This document shows positions 55,051 through 64,000 of a stretch of 64,000 bases of DNA, piece by piece. Each line of letters begins with the position of its first letter. Position 1 is the first letter of the stretch. A program made the translations under genes and the position numbers. The stretch covers positions 4,154,001 to 4,218,000 of the forward strand of contig CP136062.1 of NCBI GenBank assembly GCA_032622095.1, read 5' to 3'. Source of the DNA: Siphonodentalium dalli. Lineage: Eukaryota; Mollusca; Scaphopoda; Gadilida; Siphonodentaliidae. The notes under the pieces are model-generated. The model did no database searches and was not told the DNA's origin. It saw only the letters and a list, made by a program, of their open reading frames with translations.

Positions 55051-56690
55051 GTTCCTGTAGGCATTGCTTGTGCCTGCATGTCGCATTGAAGTAAAAAAAT
55101 ATACAATTTTAACCAGGGGGGGGGGTCGAAAAAAATTACAGGATACAAGGACCGGGTGGGTGGGTATCCCAGAGTCCGGAATGCAGATTTGTTCTGATGT
55201 CATGCAATTTTTTTCCAAAATCATTTCTAAGACAAATTACAGCTTCAAAATGAATTGAATCATTGAAACAATCAGATGCACGTAGTAGTGCATGCTATAG
55301 CCTTATACAAGTGAGGGGGCTCTATATTTAGTTATTTGTCCACAATTTCTCCCTTTAACAGTTGAAGTCATGGGGTGGGTCCGGTTTTGGTCGAGAAAAA
55401 AAATTGCAATGGAAAAAATCCATTCTCATCTTTTCTCATAGTTTATCATGGCTTTTTAAAAAATGTATTATACATGGAGGATACCTGCGTGTTTTGAGTG
55501 AATATTGGAAGTATCTCATGAGTGGTCACAATGATATACTGGAATCATCACGAGTGGCTAAAGGCCACGAGTGATGATCCAGTATCTCACTGTGACCACG
55601 AATGAGGTAATTCTGGTATTTGTTTTATTATATGCGCTATTTACTAAAATAGATCGAGGAATCAATTCAAAATCGAACTGATTCACATCGGCAATACAAT
55701 TTCTGCACAACAGATAACTCAGAATACACATGCTTCAAATGTGCGTAATATATCAGATACCTTTATTTCAAATATACCAACTTACTTGCTTGTGTACTAT
55801 TAGCAATGTGTCATTGCATTTTTGTCTCTTATTGACACAAAATCGTTATTTGAACAGTGATTGGAGAATTAAAAGGCTCCAGATCCAATCTCAGAGCATC
55901 TAATTTTCAAAATGTTCAAGGGAGGCTCCCTGACCCCCTCCCCCTGACCCCATCCCGTACTCCCCTCATGCGTTCGTGAGATACTACTCGCCTTGACATT
56001 TTGTATGAAAGCTACTCACCACTCGCCTATAATGATTTTAAGGGGAGCTCATCATTGCTCACCAGTGATTTTCCACATGGAGAGGACTGGAACTGTGTTT
56101 ATTTAATCAAATTGATGGTGTTTTTACTTTACACATATTTTAACCTATTGCTAATAAGGGACAGATCTATCCTGTTAAAGTGCGTAATTTGACATTTATA
56201 ACCATAAATATTTGAGTTTTTAAAGGTTTTGTTGGCATATTTTTCAGGCATGTGCTTTGTTTGTTTATTTGTTGTGGGTGTACTTGATCAGCGTTCTCTC
56301 AGTTCCGGTGCAGACACAATGAGATACCCTTACCCTGCCAACAACACATTATTTAGTAGAATTTACAAGGTTTTCATCAATTGTGGGGGTGGGTGTCCCA
56401 GAACTGGTTGGAAAAAACGTACGGTCCCGGGTTGGTGTCCCAGACCTGGGTGATAATGCACATTATTTTTTAAAGAGCATATGAAGCCAGCATAACATTA
56501 ATTCGTGCTCGCCAATTTACCCTTTTGAAGATTTAATAAAGTATGTATAGTTACAACTATTCGCCCGATTCTGGACATTCTTCCTAATAAGTGGGTTTCA
56601 TAATACTCGGGTACACAGGCGCTGGTGAAATTTCCCAAAAAGGCAGTATTACAATATTATTTTCAATATGTGTTAAGGTATTGACCCCAT
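55051..56690. other. No gene; contains one hairpin
   Basis: GGTGGGTGTCCCAGA-like words occur at 55157 and 56386. The 55513-55608 hairpin is listed separately. No coding signal is supported. Confidence 0.5.
55513..55608. repeat. Inverted repeat, arms about 44 bp
   Basis: ATGAGTGGTCACAATGATAT ... ATCATCACGAGTGGC (left) is matched by GCCACGAGTGATGAT ... GTGACCACGAATGAG (right) with a few mismatches. The loop is only about four bases (TAAA). It is probably a small foldback element. Confidence 0.85.
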
Positions 56691-57320
56691 GTTACATTTC
56701 CGAGTTCTAATTACAACAAGAGGTGTGATTGTCCCAATGGGACTACGGATAACCCCCTGTTTGTTTTTAAAATACTAAGATGTTTCACATGTCAGTAAAC
56801 ATTTAGTTAAAATAATAAAATAACAGTTCCCATTGCAGGTGTACAAACATTACCCTAATCTTAAACCTATTGACCGAAAACTGTAGGAATAAAAGCTTGG
56901 ACAAAATTATGCATGTTGCGAAAAAAATTCTAAGTCGAAAAAGGGGGATAACTCCACCAAAAAATGTCGGACAGACGTCATAATCGCAGGTGCACAAGTT
57001 CCCATGGTACTAAATATCTGTGCCACGTTTTAAAAAAAATTGACCTAAAAATGTAGGAATAAAAGATCGGACAAAGGTATACATGTTGCGAAAAAGGGTG
57101 GATAACTCCATCAAAAAATCATAATCGCAGGTGCACAGGTTCCCATGGTGTTTGATGTCTGTGCCAAGTTTCAAGGAAATTGATACAAAAAACGACTGAG
57201 AGAAACTCCGGACAAATTTGTGTCCACGGACGGACGGACGATGGATGGGCGACGGACGGACGGACGGACAATCTGACTCCAGTATACCCCCATAACTTCG
57301 TTGCGGGGGGGTATAATAAA
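56691..57320 (-). repeat. Dispersed repeat with GGAC tail, internally duplicated
   Basis: CATAATCGCAGGTGCACA(A/G)GTTCCCATGG, AATTGA(C/T) and TGTAGGAATAAAAG words occur two to three times at about 160-base spacing. They are followed by (GGAC)n at 57225-57270 and a TACCCCCATAACTTCG end. Repeats of this build are frequent in molluscs and other marine invertebrates (general knowledge). The frame 57010-57462 (-, 150 codons) lies within it. Confidence 0.75.
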
Positions 57321-58919
57321 GTTGTCTCGTCCGATTTGACACTATACAACCGTAATGGGTATGTCCTACATTGACCAGAAAATAATTAGATTGGTCCATG
57401 TGCTCATTGGTGAGAGGTTGTCGTGCATGGCCAGATGTCGACATTCGAAATAAGTTTAACACGCTTTGATTTGTTTCCAGCCTAGTATATATAACAGTAT
57501 GTTATAATCTGTGTTATTTTCGGTTACCAAACAGTAAGTGTTATCATGCATGCAGCTAATCTATGTGTAGAGAGTGTCTTTCTCATATTCCAAATGAACT
57601 ATATAAATATGTAATGTGGATTGCCAAGCTGCACATTTTGACTTATTTCAGCCAACATGACTATCTCAAATGGGTCACTAATTAAATTTTCACTAATCAT
57701 GCTCTTAAATAGTCATTAATGTGCAACTAAACCATACACACTGTATACCATAAGTGTTTATTGGAGTGCCAGTCAACAATGTCGGATGGGGCACACTTAA
57801 GCATGTGGTCGAATCGTTGAATTATGCAATCTTATCAGCAACGAGATTATATATTGGCTCACGTTACCACATCTGTTGATAGAGTTGGGATTCTTTTCTC
57901 GATCTAGCAAGACAGCGCCTATATCTGTTGGGAGAGTTAGATTCTTTTCTCGATCTGGAGAGATCTAGCTCCATCTCTTGTAACAATAGTATCCCGCTTT
58001 ATTTGTAAAGCACATCCATTGTCAAGAGTGTTCAATGTCGTACAGCGCACGGGTTGTGTTTCTTGGTCAACACACGCCCAACTGGATCAACATACATCAA
58101 ATGAAAGATAAATACAGAAAGAATTATGAAGTTTCCTTTCGTTTATTTTTTATACGAAGCTATTGTTTGTCCAAAACATCGTTTTTTTACGAATTTACAA
58201 CAGATTACGTCGTACGTTGGAAGTGCCTAATAGGGGGCATACCGCCAGTCAATAAATGCTTCCCTCCATGGCTAACTTTGTTCGCGTCCCCTCCCCCAAT
58301 TCACTGATTATGGGACCAGCTAGGGGTCATATATGTGTTATGTTAACGTTCCAATCTCCCGTGATCAGATGTAATATCCGTTGATAAAAACAAATTTGAA
58401 CCAAATTTCCAATTGCCATGATTGTCATTCACTCATTGACCGCAAATTCGCAATGTTATGAAGGTCAATGTATTGTACGATAAAATCGGTTTCTGTTGAA
58501 CGTAAACTAGTTTATCCGCTTGTAGCCAAATTCGATCAATTGTCAAAAACACAAAAGCAATTAGAACAATAAAAATACATTTTCAGATTCAAGTTAGCTG
58601 ATATCCTAAATAATACATACCATGCGCGGCAGACGAAGATTTTCAGACTCTCGAGACGTCAAAAATGGCAGATTTTCAGAAGACGTCGAAAATGGCGGCA
58701 CGAAAACTTTTACGCATGCGCGAAGCTACTAGAGGGATCAAGATACACTACATTTTGAGGACCAAGTGAAAATACATTATTTTGGCTTCTGCGTTCATCA
58801 CTTGACCAATTTATGAGGAACATTCCGAGGACCCGTGTGTAAGTCCTCACAATGACACAAGGTCCTCAGGACGTTGGTGTGTAAACAGGGCGAAGTCCTC
58901 ACAAGGTCATATAAACAAA
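57321..58919. other. No gene recognised
   Basis: A short duplication (GAGTT-GGATTCTTTTCTCGATCT, about 57882 and 57925) and AT-rich DNA. No supported coding frame. Confidence 0.5.
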
Positions 58920-59280
58920 CACACATACAGATAGAAGGGTGACCCGACTTCGTCCGGGCTGTTTCCCCTCTGCTTTCATCCGTCGAAAGGCGGACAAAAG
59001 TACCCTTAGGTTTCAAATTTCGTCGAAATCCGTCGAAGGCGCGATTTGACCTTGAAATGACAATTTCGAAGGTCAAGGTCAGGTCGGGGTCACAATTTGA
59101 CCCGTCCAAAACACTCCCCGTACAAAATTACCATTAGGTATAAAATAAGTACCCGACAAAAGTACCCGTCGAAATCCATCCGGTTTTACCCGATTTGACC
59201 TCGAATTGATCATTTTGAAGGTCAATGTCAGGTTGGGGTCACGATTCGACCCGTCGAAAACACTCAGTGACCCGATTTGT
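58920..59280. repeat. Direct duplication, about 180 bp x 2
   Basis: CGATTTGACCT(T/C)GAA, TTGAAGGTCAA(G/T)GTCAGG and GGGGTCAC(A/G)ATT(T/C)GACCCGTC occur in the same order in both copies (about 59042-59108 and 59189-59258), each preceded by an AAAAGTACCC word. The family is non-coding. The minus-strand frames 58798-59109 and 59079-59312 are its translations. Confidence 0.75.
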
Positions 59281-59574
59281 TGTTGGCATTCAGGGAATGG
59301 GGGCACAGACAATTCTCACATTGCCGTAACGATAAATTAGCATTGTGTGTATATAGTAAATTTGAACTAATTACATGTATAACTAATTATTTTCTGGTCG
59401 TCAAAGTTGAACAATGTCGATGTTGTTGCATTGACGGCTTGGTGGCACCGGTAGATTCCATTTCGCAACAGCGAAACAGCATTTCAGATAAATGGATTCT
59501 TGGATGAGATTCCAGACCCGCGGGGTAACTGTAAACGACTTGAGCATATGCGTGGTGTGAATATACAAAACATA

Positions 59575-59645
59575 AATCTATCGACAATAGACCTACGAAT
59601 ATCATATAAACAAAATAAATCTATCGACAATAGACCTACGAATAG
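59575..59645 (+). repeat. Direct repeat, 36 bp x 2
   Basis: AAATCTATCGACAATAGACC followed by TACGAATA occurs at 59574 and 59611. It is a short local duplication. Confidence 0.85.
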
Positions 59646-59739
59646 CCTGCAAATTGACAATATATAATGTAAATGTTATAATTTTGGGATAAATATACGA
59701 TGCGTAATTGTCTGCAAATTGCTTACGTTCGTCGACGTA

Positions 59740-59945
59740 TGCATATAGAGTTATCCTCACTGCATCGGGTGACTTTAGCACTGCGGATCCCGAGATATGA
59801 GTTTGAAGGTGAATGTCACGTCTCACGGGTAAATTAGTATGCCTATGCCAGTTCCCGACCGAAAGTACCCCCATATACCAAGTTTCATCGAAATCGGGTC
59901 TGCCGTTTTCGAGTTCATCGCGATCACACACACACACACACACCC
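59740..59945. repeat. Dispersed repeat ending in CA microsatellite
   Basis: A block ending CAAGTTTCATCGAAATCGGG, GCCGTTTTCGAGTTCATCG and then (CA)n at 59925-59943. The wording is typical of non-coding dispersed repeats in marine invertebrates. Confidence 0.6.
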
Positions 59946-60429
59946 TTGTTTGTATTACCATCCCAACGAGGTATCGAACTCTATAACTACCAACCGAGGT
60001 CTACCCTTTCTGCTGTAGTTGGAGACCAACATGCGTTATAATCGTGTAGTTGTACCGGTCCCTTTGCGGGAAACCACGACCCTGGAACAGTAATTGGCTC
60101 ACAAATCATTTTACAGCAGCGAACACTTCACCATCATTATGAGGTAAATTCATAACACGCCCATTTTCCATATAAGGGGTGACATAGAGAGGTAGTATAG
60201 CATCATTGTGTGTACCATCCTTACCAGGTAAATTCAAAATAACACACTTTTTACCATATAAGGGGCGACGTAACATTCAAAGGTAGCTGCTTTTAATGAA
60301 CAATTTACTGATAGAGGTAACTTTGTGAATACAGAGTTTGTGAGCTCTGCAGTAGTTGGGATGTGAATTGGTCATCAACAACCTTGTCGCTCGGCTTTAT
60401 TCCGTTTCTAGTCCGGTAAAATATGCCGA
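59946..60429. other. No gene; local duplication
   Basis: AGGTAAATTCA-AA(T/C)A(A)CACxC and CATATAAGGGG(T/C)GAC occur twice (60142-60184 and 60225-60269). There is no coding signal. Confidence 0.5.
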
Positions 60430-60619
60430 ATATAGGCAGAACCTATATTTAACTCTGCTAATTGGATTAAAACAGTCACTGGACATATAATTTTTTCAAA
60501 TGTTTTCTTAACATGCCATGTGATTGCCAATGTTAGTTGTCCCATTGTTCTAATTGGATTAAAATAGTCACTGTGCATATAAATTCTGCAAATATTGTCA
60601 TAACATCCCATGTTTCTGC
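60430..60619 (+). repeat. 93-bp satellite family, locus 2 (left of insertion)
   Basis: Two units with ATTGGATTAAAACAGTCACTGG. The array stops inside a unit at CATGTTTCTGC and resumes with the same CATGTTTCTGC at 63248, in the same orientation, on the other side of a 2.6-kb element. Confidence 0.9.
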
Positions 60620-61025
60620 AGTTGGTAATATCCCGTAGAGAAAATTATCCCACTTTCCAAGTCAGGTAACTCTAAACATAACAACGCAACACTACTTTTA
60701 CCTAAATAATTTAACCGTATATATGATAATCTTACCAATAAAAACTAGATTTTAAATATTTATTTTAACTTGTATCAATGTGAAAAAGGAGGGATATTCT
60801 GAATTGAACAGAAAAGAACCGTGACAACTTTAGAATAACGCTGCGTCAGTCTCGGGGGAAAATCAGTGAGAATTTACACCACGATATACCAAAACTATTT
60901 TGGAGAAGGGTTCATAAAAACTATGTGATGTATTCGAGTTTGATGATGTGGCGTAACTGCCGTTCATATGGCGACTAACCCTGGTCCCTATACAGACCAC
61001 ATCCGATCGTCACCAAACTTCATAT

Positions 61026-61513
61026 GGATCTTTTGGATGACCAAACTTGGGTACCCCATTACCCAGCTTTTTTAAATATTCAGTTGGGTACCCAGCTTTT
61101 AAAATTTTTACATTTGGATACCCAGCTTTATGAAATCTCACACAGAATGTAATTTAATTAGTGATTGCCATCAGTTTTTTAAATGAACCTGTTAAATTTG
61201 TGAATACTTGTTTATCTATGATATATATTCACCACGATACGCTTGACCACAGGAGCCTGGAATTTGGTCAAAAACCCTCTTTTATTGGCGGAACCTGCGG
61301 TCCCGGGTGCTGGTTCCGCCAATAAAAGAGTTTTTTTTTTACCAAATTCCAGGCTCCTGTAGCTTGACAATAGCGGAGAGAAGAATTGTAGGCACAGGAC
61401 ATAGGTCATGCGGGTTACTTTAATATATTTGGGTACCGATACCCAAATGTAAATTTTATAAAAGCTGGGTACCCAACTGAAATTTGTTATAAAAGCTGGG
61501 CACCCAACTGAAC
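61026..61513. repeat. Inverted repeat built on GCTGGGTACCCAACTG
   Basis: CAGTTGGGTACCCAGCTTTTAAAATTTTTACATTTGG (61050-61096) is answered by ACCCAAATGTAAATTTTATA, AAAGCTGGGTACCCAACTGA and a second AAAGCTGGGCACCCAACTGA (61440-61512). A third diverged word is at 61028. It encloses the 114-bp MITE and may itself be a small element. Confidence 0.75.
61248..61361. mobile_element. Palindromic MITE, 114 bp, with 7-bp target repeat
   Basis: The arms CACAGGAGCCTGGAATTTGG...TTTTATTGGCGGAACC and their inverse GGTTCCGCCAATAAAA...CCAAATTCCAGGCTCCTGTA flank a 16-base GC-rich centre (TGCGGTCCCGGGTGCT). GCTTGAC occurs directly on both sides (61241-61247 and 61362-61368). The size and the 7-8-bp duplication would fit a hAT-type MITE. 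Confidence 0.85.
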
Positions 61514-61557
61514 GAAAGGCGGTGATAGTTATGGGAGGCCCTATTCATATTTATTAT

Positions 61558-61732
61558 TTATTTACGCTTAAGCGCAAATATTTGCGCTTAATTGCAAATA
61601 ACTTCTATCATTTTTGCTTAAGTGCAAATATTTATGCTTAAGCGTAAATATTTATGCTTAAGCGTTAATAATTTGCGCTTAAAAAAATTATTTACGATTA
61701 CGGTCAAATCATTTGCGGTTAATCGCAAATAA
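61558..61732. repeat. Array of CTTAAG-centred palindromes, left arm
   Basis: Seven to eight units of about 20-21 bases. Each is itself a near-perfect dyad with consensus ATTTGCGCTTAAGCGCAAAT, for example ATTTATGCTTAAGCGTAAAT and CATTTGCGGTTAATCGCAAA. One 10-base interruption (AACTTCTATC) lies near 61601. Confidence 0.92.
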
Positions 61733-61819
61733 AAATTAATATTCATTGACCCCCCCCTCCCCCCGCTGAATTAATTTTAATTGGCACAGGCCTAAACACA
61801 TCACTCAAGTCTATATAGG

Positions 61820-62165
61820 CCACCATATGAGGGAAGCAATCCCCCAGTAACCCCTAGATCCCTTTTATGACCATGGAAATGATATAGATCTGTGCAGGAT
61901 ATGTCTCATTTATAAAATATACTAGATCTATGGGATGGAGACACAAATTCTTGGGGATAGGGATGTTGATAATATGAAAATAGGGTCCCCCTATTTCAAG
62001 TCAATAAATACACCATATGAGGGAAGCAAGCCCCTGGTAACCCCCAATTCCATTTTTATGGCCATGGAAATGGTATATATCTGTGCAGGAGATGTCCCTT
62101 TAATAAAATATACTAGAACTCTGGGTGGGAGGCACCAATTCTTGGGACACCAGGGACAGAGATAT
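61820..62165 (+). repeat. Direct duplication, about 192 bp x 2
   Basis: CACCATATGAGGGAAGCAA (61821 and 62010), ACCATGGAAATG and GCCATGGAAATGG, ATCTGTGCAGGA, TAAAATATACTAGA and CAATTCTTGGG-like words are in the same order in both halves. The + frame 61935-62303 spans the junction and is not duplicated as a protein. Confidence 0.8.
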
Positions 62166-62306
62166 ATCGATGCTGATATGCATATGGAAATATGTTTTTT
62201 CTTCAACTTCGAGTCTGTATGGGGCTATTACTATGGGCCCATAATAATATACTATGAGATGTACTCAATCATTCACAAGCAGAGGGAAGTAAGGGAGTGT
62301 TAGGTA

Positions 62307-62452
62307 TTTGCACTTAAGCGCAAATGATTGTGCTTAAACGCAATAAATTGATAGATATATTTGAGCTTAAGAGCAAAGCTGCGCTTAAGCGCAAATGATT
62401 TATGCTCAAGCGCAAATGATTTACACTTAAGCGCAAATTATTTGCGCTTAAG
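62307..62452. repeat. Array of CTTAAG-centred palindromes, right arm
   Basis: Seven units of the same 20-bp dyad as the left arm, e.g. TGCACTTAAGCGCAAATG, CTGCGCTTAAGCGCAAATG and ATTTGCGCTTAAGCACAA. It is broken once by AAATTGATAGATAT near 62345. Confidence 0.92.
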
Positions 62453-63247
62453 CACAACTAAATAATAAATGTGAAAAGGGCCATTTCAGGGTCAGTGCAT
62501 GCTTGATTGAACCAGGAGTCTAGTCTAACTATAAGTTGTAGGCTAGTATTTAATTTTTTTCTTCAAATTGAAATGTACCAGGTATATGGAATTAATACTT
62601 TTAATTAAAAATTAAAACAAATCAATTAAAGTCACGAAAATACTAACTTTGTAAAGTTCGGACTCTATATAAACGGCAGTTGCACCACACCATCAAACTT
62701 AAATACCTCACACAGTTTTTATGAACACTACTCTAAAATAGTTTTAGTATGTCGTGGTGTTCGTAAGTAATTTCTCAATGATTTTCCCCAGAGACTAACG
62801 CAATGTTATTCTAACGTGGTGTTCTATTATGTTCTGTTCAGGATATCCTTCCTTTTTTCACATTCATACAAGTTAAAATAAATATTTAAAATCTAGTTTT
62901 TATTGATAAGATGATCATATTATATGGTTAAATTAGTTAGGTAAAAGTTGTGTGCGTGAATTTAGAGTTATCCCTCTTTTGTACATCTGGGATCTTAGCC
63001 AGTGGAGATTTACCGATTACAATCGAGCACCGTTCGACTGTATCCGGGAATCTTATCGAGGGAAGAACAGAAAAAAATCACAAAATGTGACAGATAGACA
63101 AAAAATGTAATATGCAATCGTAAACCGATCTTACAATTACCGCCAAGCGAACTCCGGGAAGAATAGAGCGCCACATCATACGGCGGAGTATTTGTTATGT
63201 TTAACTTGAAACTGGGATAATTTTCTCTACGGGATATTAGCAATTGC

Positions 63248-64000
63248 CATGTTTCTGCCAAATTAAGGGGTCCCCATTGTTCTAATTGGATTAAAACAGT
63301 CACTGGGCACATAAGTTCTGCAAATATTTTCATAACATCCCATGTTTCTACCAAATTAAGGGGTCCCCATTGTTCTAATTGGATTAAAACAGTCCCTGGG
63401 CATATAAATTCTGCAAATATTGTCATAACATCCCATGTTTCTGCCAAATTAAGGTATCCTCATTGTTCTAATTAGACTAAAACAGTCACTGGGCATATAC
63501 ATTCTGCAAATATTGTCATAACATCCCATGTTTCTGCCAAATTAAGGTGTCCTCATTGTTCTAATTAGACTAAAACAGTCACTGGGCATATAACTTCTGC
63601 AAATATTATCATAACATCCCATGTTTCTGCCAAATTAAGGTGTCCTGATTGTTCTAATTAGACTAAAACAGTCACTGGGCATATAAATTCTGCAAATAAT
63701 TCCATAACATCCCATGTTTCTGCCAAATTAAGGGTTCTCCATTGTTCTAATTGGATTAAAACAGTCACTGGGCATATAAATTCTGCAAATATTGTCATAA
63801 CATCCCATGTTTCTGCCATATTTAGGGGTCCCCATTGTTCTAATTGGACACTGGGCATATAAATTCTGCAAATATTATCATAACATCCCATGTTTCTGCC
63901 AAATTAAGGGGTCCCCATTGTTCTAATTGGACTAAAACAGTCACTGGGCTTATAAATTCTGCAAATATTGTCATAACATCCCATATTTCTGACAAATTAA
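63248..64000 (+). repeat. 93-bp satellite family, locus 3, runs off window
   Basis: ATGTTTCTGCC occurs at 63249, 63341, 63435, 63528, 63621, 63714, 63807 and 63890, and again near 63983. The period is 92-94 (one unit of 83 has lost 10 bases). Each unit contains AAATTAAGG(G)GTCC, TTGTTCTAATTGGATTAAAA, CAGTCACTGGGCATATAAAT and TCTGCAAATATTGTCATAAC. The minus-strand frames 63010-63447 and 63658-63891 are translations of this satellite. Confidence 0.95.

Larger units (their letters stand above)
61537..62482. mobile_element. Element with arms made of a 20-bp palindrome array
   Basis: The ends are inverted: GGCCCTATTCATATTTATTA on the left, and on the right the inverse of GGCCCTTTTCACATTTATTA. The next bases on both sides enter an array of ATTTGCGCTTAAGCGCAAAT-type palindromes, 61558-61732 and 62307-62452. 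The 560-bp centre holds a direct duplication and one 122-codon frame without a known domain. It has no transposase. No target duplication was fixed. Confidence 0.8.
60620..63247. mobile_element. Long-inverted-repeat DNA element, 2.6 kb, in satellite
   Basis: The terminal arms are about 300-350 bp. Left 60620-60965 starts (A)GTTGGTAATATCCCGTAG. The right arm reads in inverse from 63247 with the same CTAATATCCCGTAGAG start, but carries an extra block of about 220 bases (about 62965-63180). Arm identity is about 80 % by eye (for example AAAACTAGATTTTAAATATT in both). CATGTTTCTGC (60609-60619 and 63248-63258) flanks both ends, a target-type duplication of 9-11 bp. Long arms with a target repeat of about 9 bp suggest a Mutator-like origin (inference). 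No transposase is left, and the interior is filled by nested elements. Confidence 0.82.

Noticed and set aside
57010-57462. 150-codon minus-strand frame as a gene
   Set aside because: It translates a dispersed repeat with a GGAC microsatellite, which explains its Arg/Ser/Pro-rich part.
63010-63447. 145-codon minus-strand frame as a gene
   Set aside because: Its repeated AETWDVM...PVTVLIQLEQW pattern is simply the 93-bp satellite, whose period is a multiple of three.

Overview
The window looks like repeat-dense intergenic DNA from an invertebrate animal. The best guess is a marine lophotrochozoan (mollusc, brachiopod or annelid relative). The grounds are an AT-rich base composition, APE-type LINEs (one with a 2A-like peptide), a Ty3/gypsy element with an animal-type gag-pol, and several repeat styles common in such genomes (GGAC-rich tails, ACATGTA-rich spacers). 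I found no convincing host protein-coding gene and no rRNA or tRNA gene. Every recognisable protein belongs to a retroelement and every one is broken.

Layout. 1-720: irregular repeat array with a CCGTCCCAT motif. 723-12428: a Ty3/gypsy LTR retrotransposon on the + strand, with a 5'-truncated left LTR, a primer-binding site, a gag-pol broken by two frame changes, a G-rich tract taken as the polypurine tract, and a right LTR that may be 3.8 kb long and contains four 252-bp tandem repeats. It sits in a segment (521-726 plus 12429-13458) that recurs, without the element, at 22052-23354. That second copy is therefore close to an empty site. Both copies carry a 330-bp inverted-repeat MITE. 14107-21634: a LINE on the - strand, with ORF1 at 20535-21634 and ORF2 (2A-like peptide, endonuclease, reverse transcriptase, Cys/His tail) at 14107-17652, separated by an unexplained 2.9 kb.

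25437-28255: a minisatellite of about 75 copies of a 37-bp unit with higher-order structure. 28256-32880: gene-poor DNA with small foldback repeats. 32880-36080: an old tandem array of units of about 0.4-0.9 kb. 36640-39300: further diverged duplications. 39676-43525: a second, shredded LINE on the - strand, split by a 2.3-kb insertion that itself holds a 500-bp element with a perfect 70-bp-arm palindrome. 43731-45463: a DNA element with terminal inverted repeats and a second inverted repeat nested inside. 46735-47280: a dense cluster of TTAATGG motifs. 49230-53340: three successive tandem arrays.

60430-64000: a 93-bp satellite interrupted by a 2.6-kb long-inverted-repeat element (60620-63247) flanked by an 11-bp direct repeat. 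Nested in it are a 114-bp palindromic MITE and a 946-bp element whose two arms are arrays of a 20-bp palindrome centred on CTTAAG. This nested structure is the most unusual thing in the window.

Nothing here forms a pathway. The genes relate only as parts of two kinds of retroelement: gag-pol of the LTR element, and ORF1/ORF2 of the LINEs. The many inverted-repeat elements have no transposase in the window and must have depended on enzymes made elsewhere. All repeat assignments were made by eye and alignment scores were not computed.
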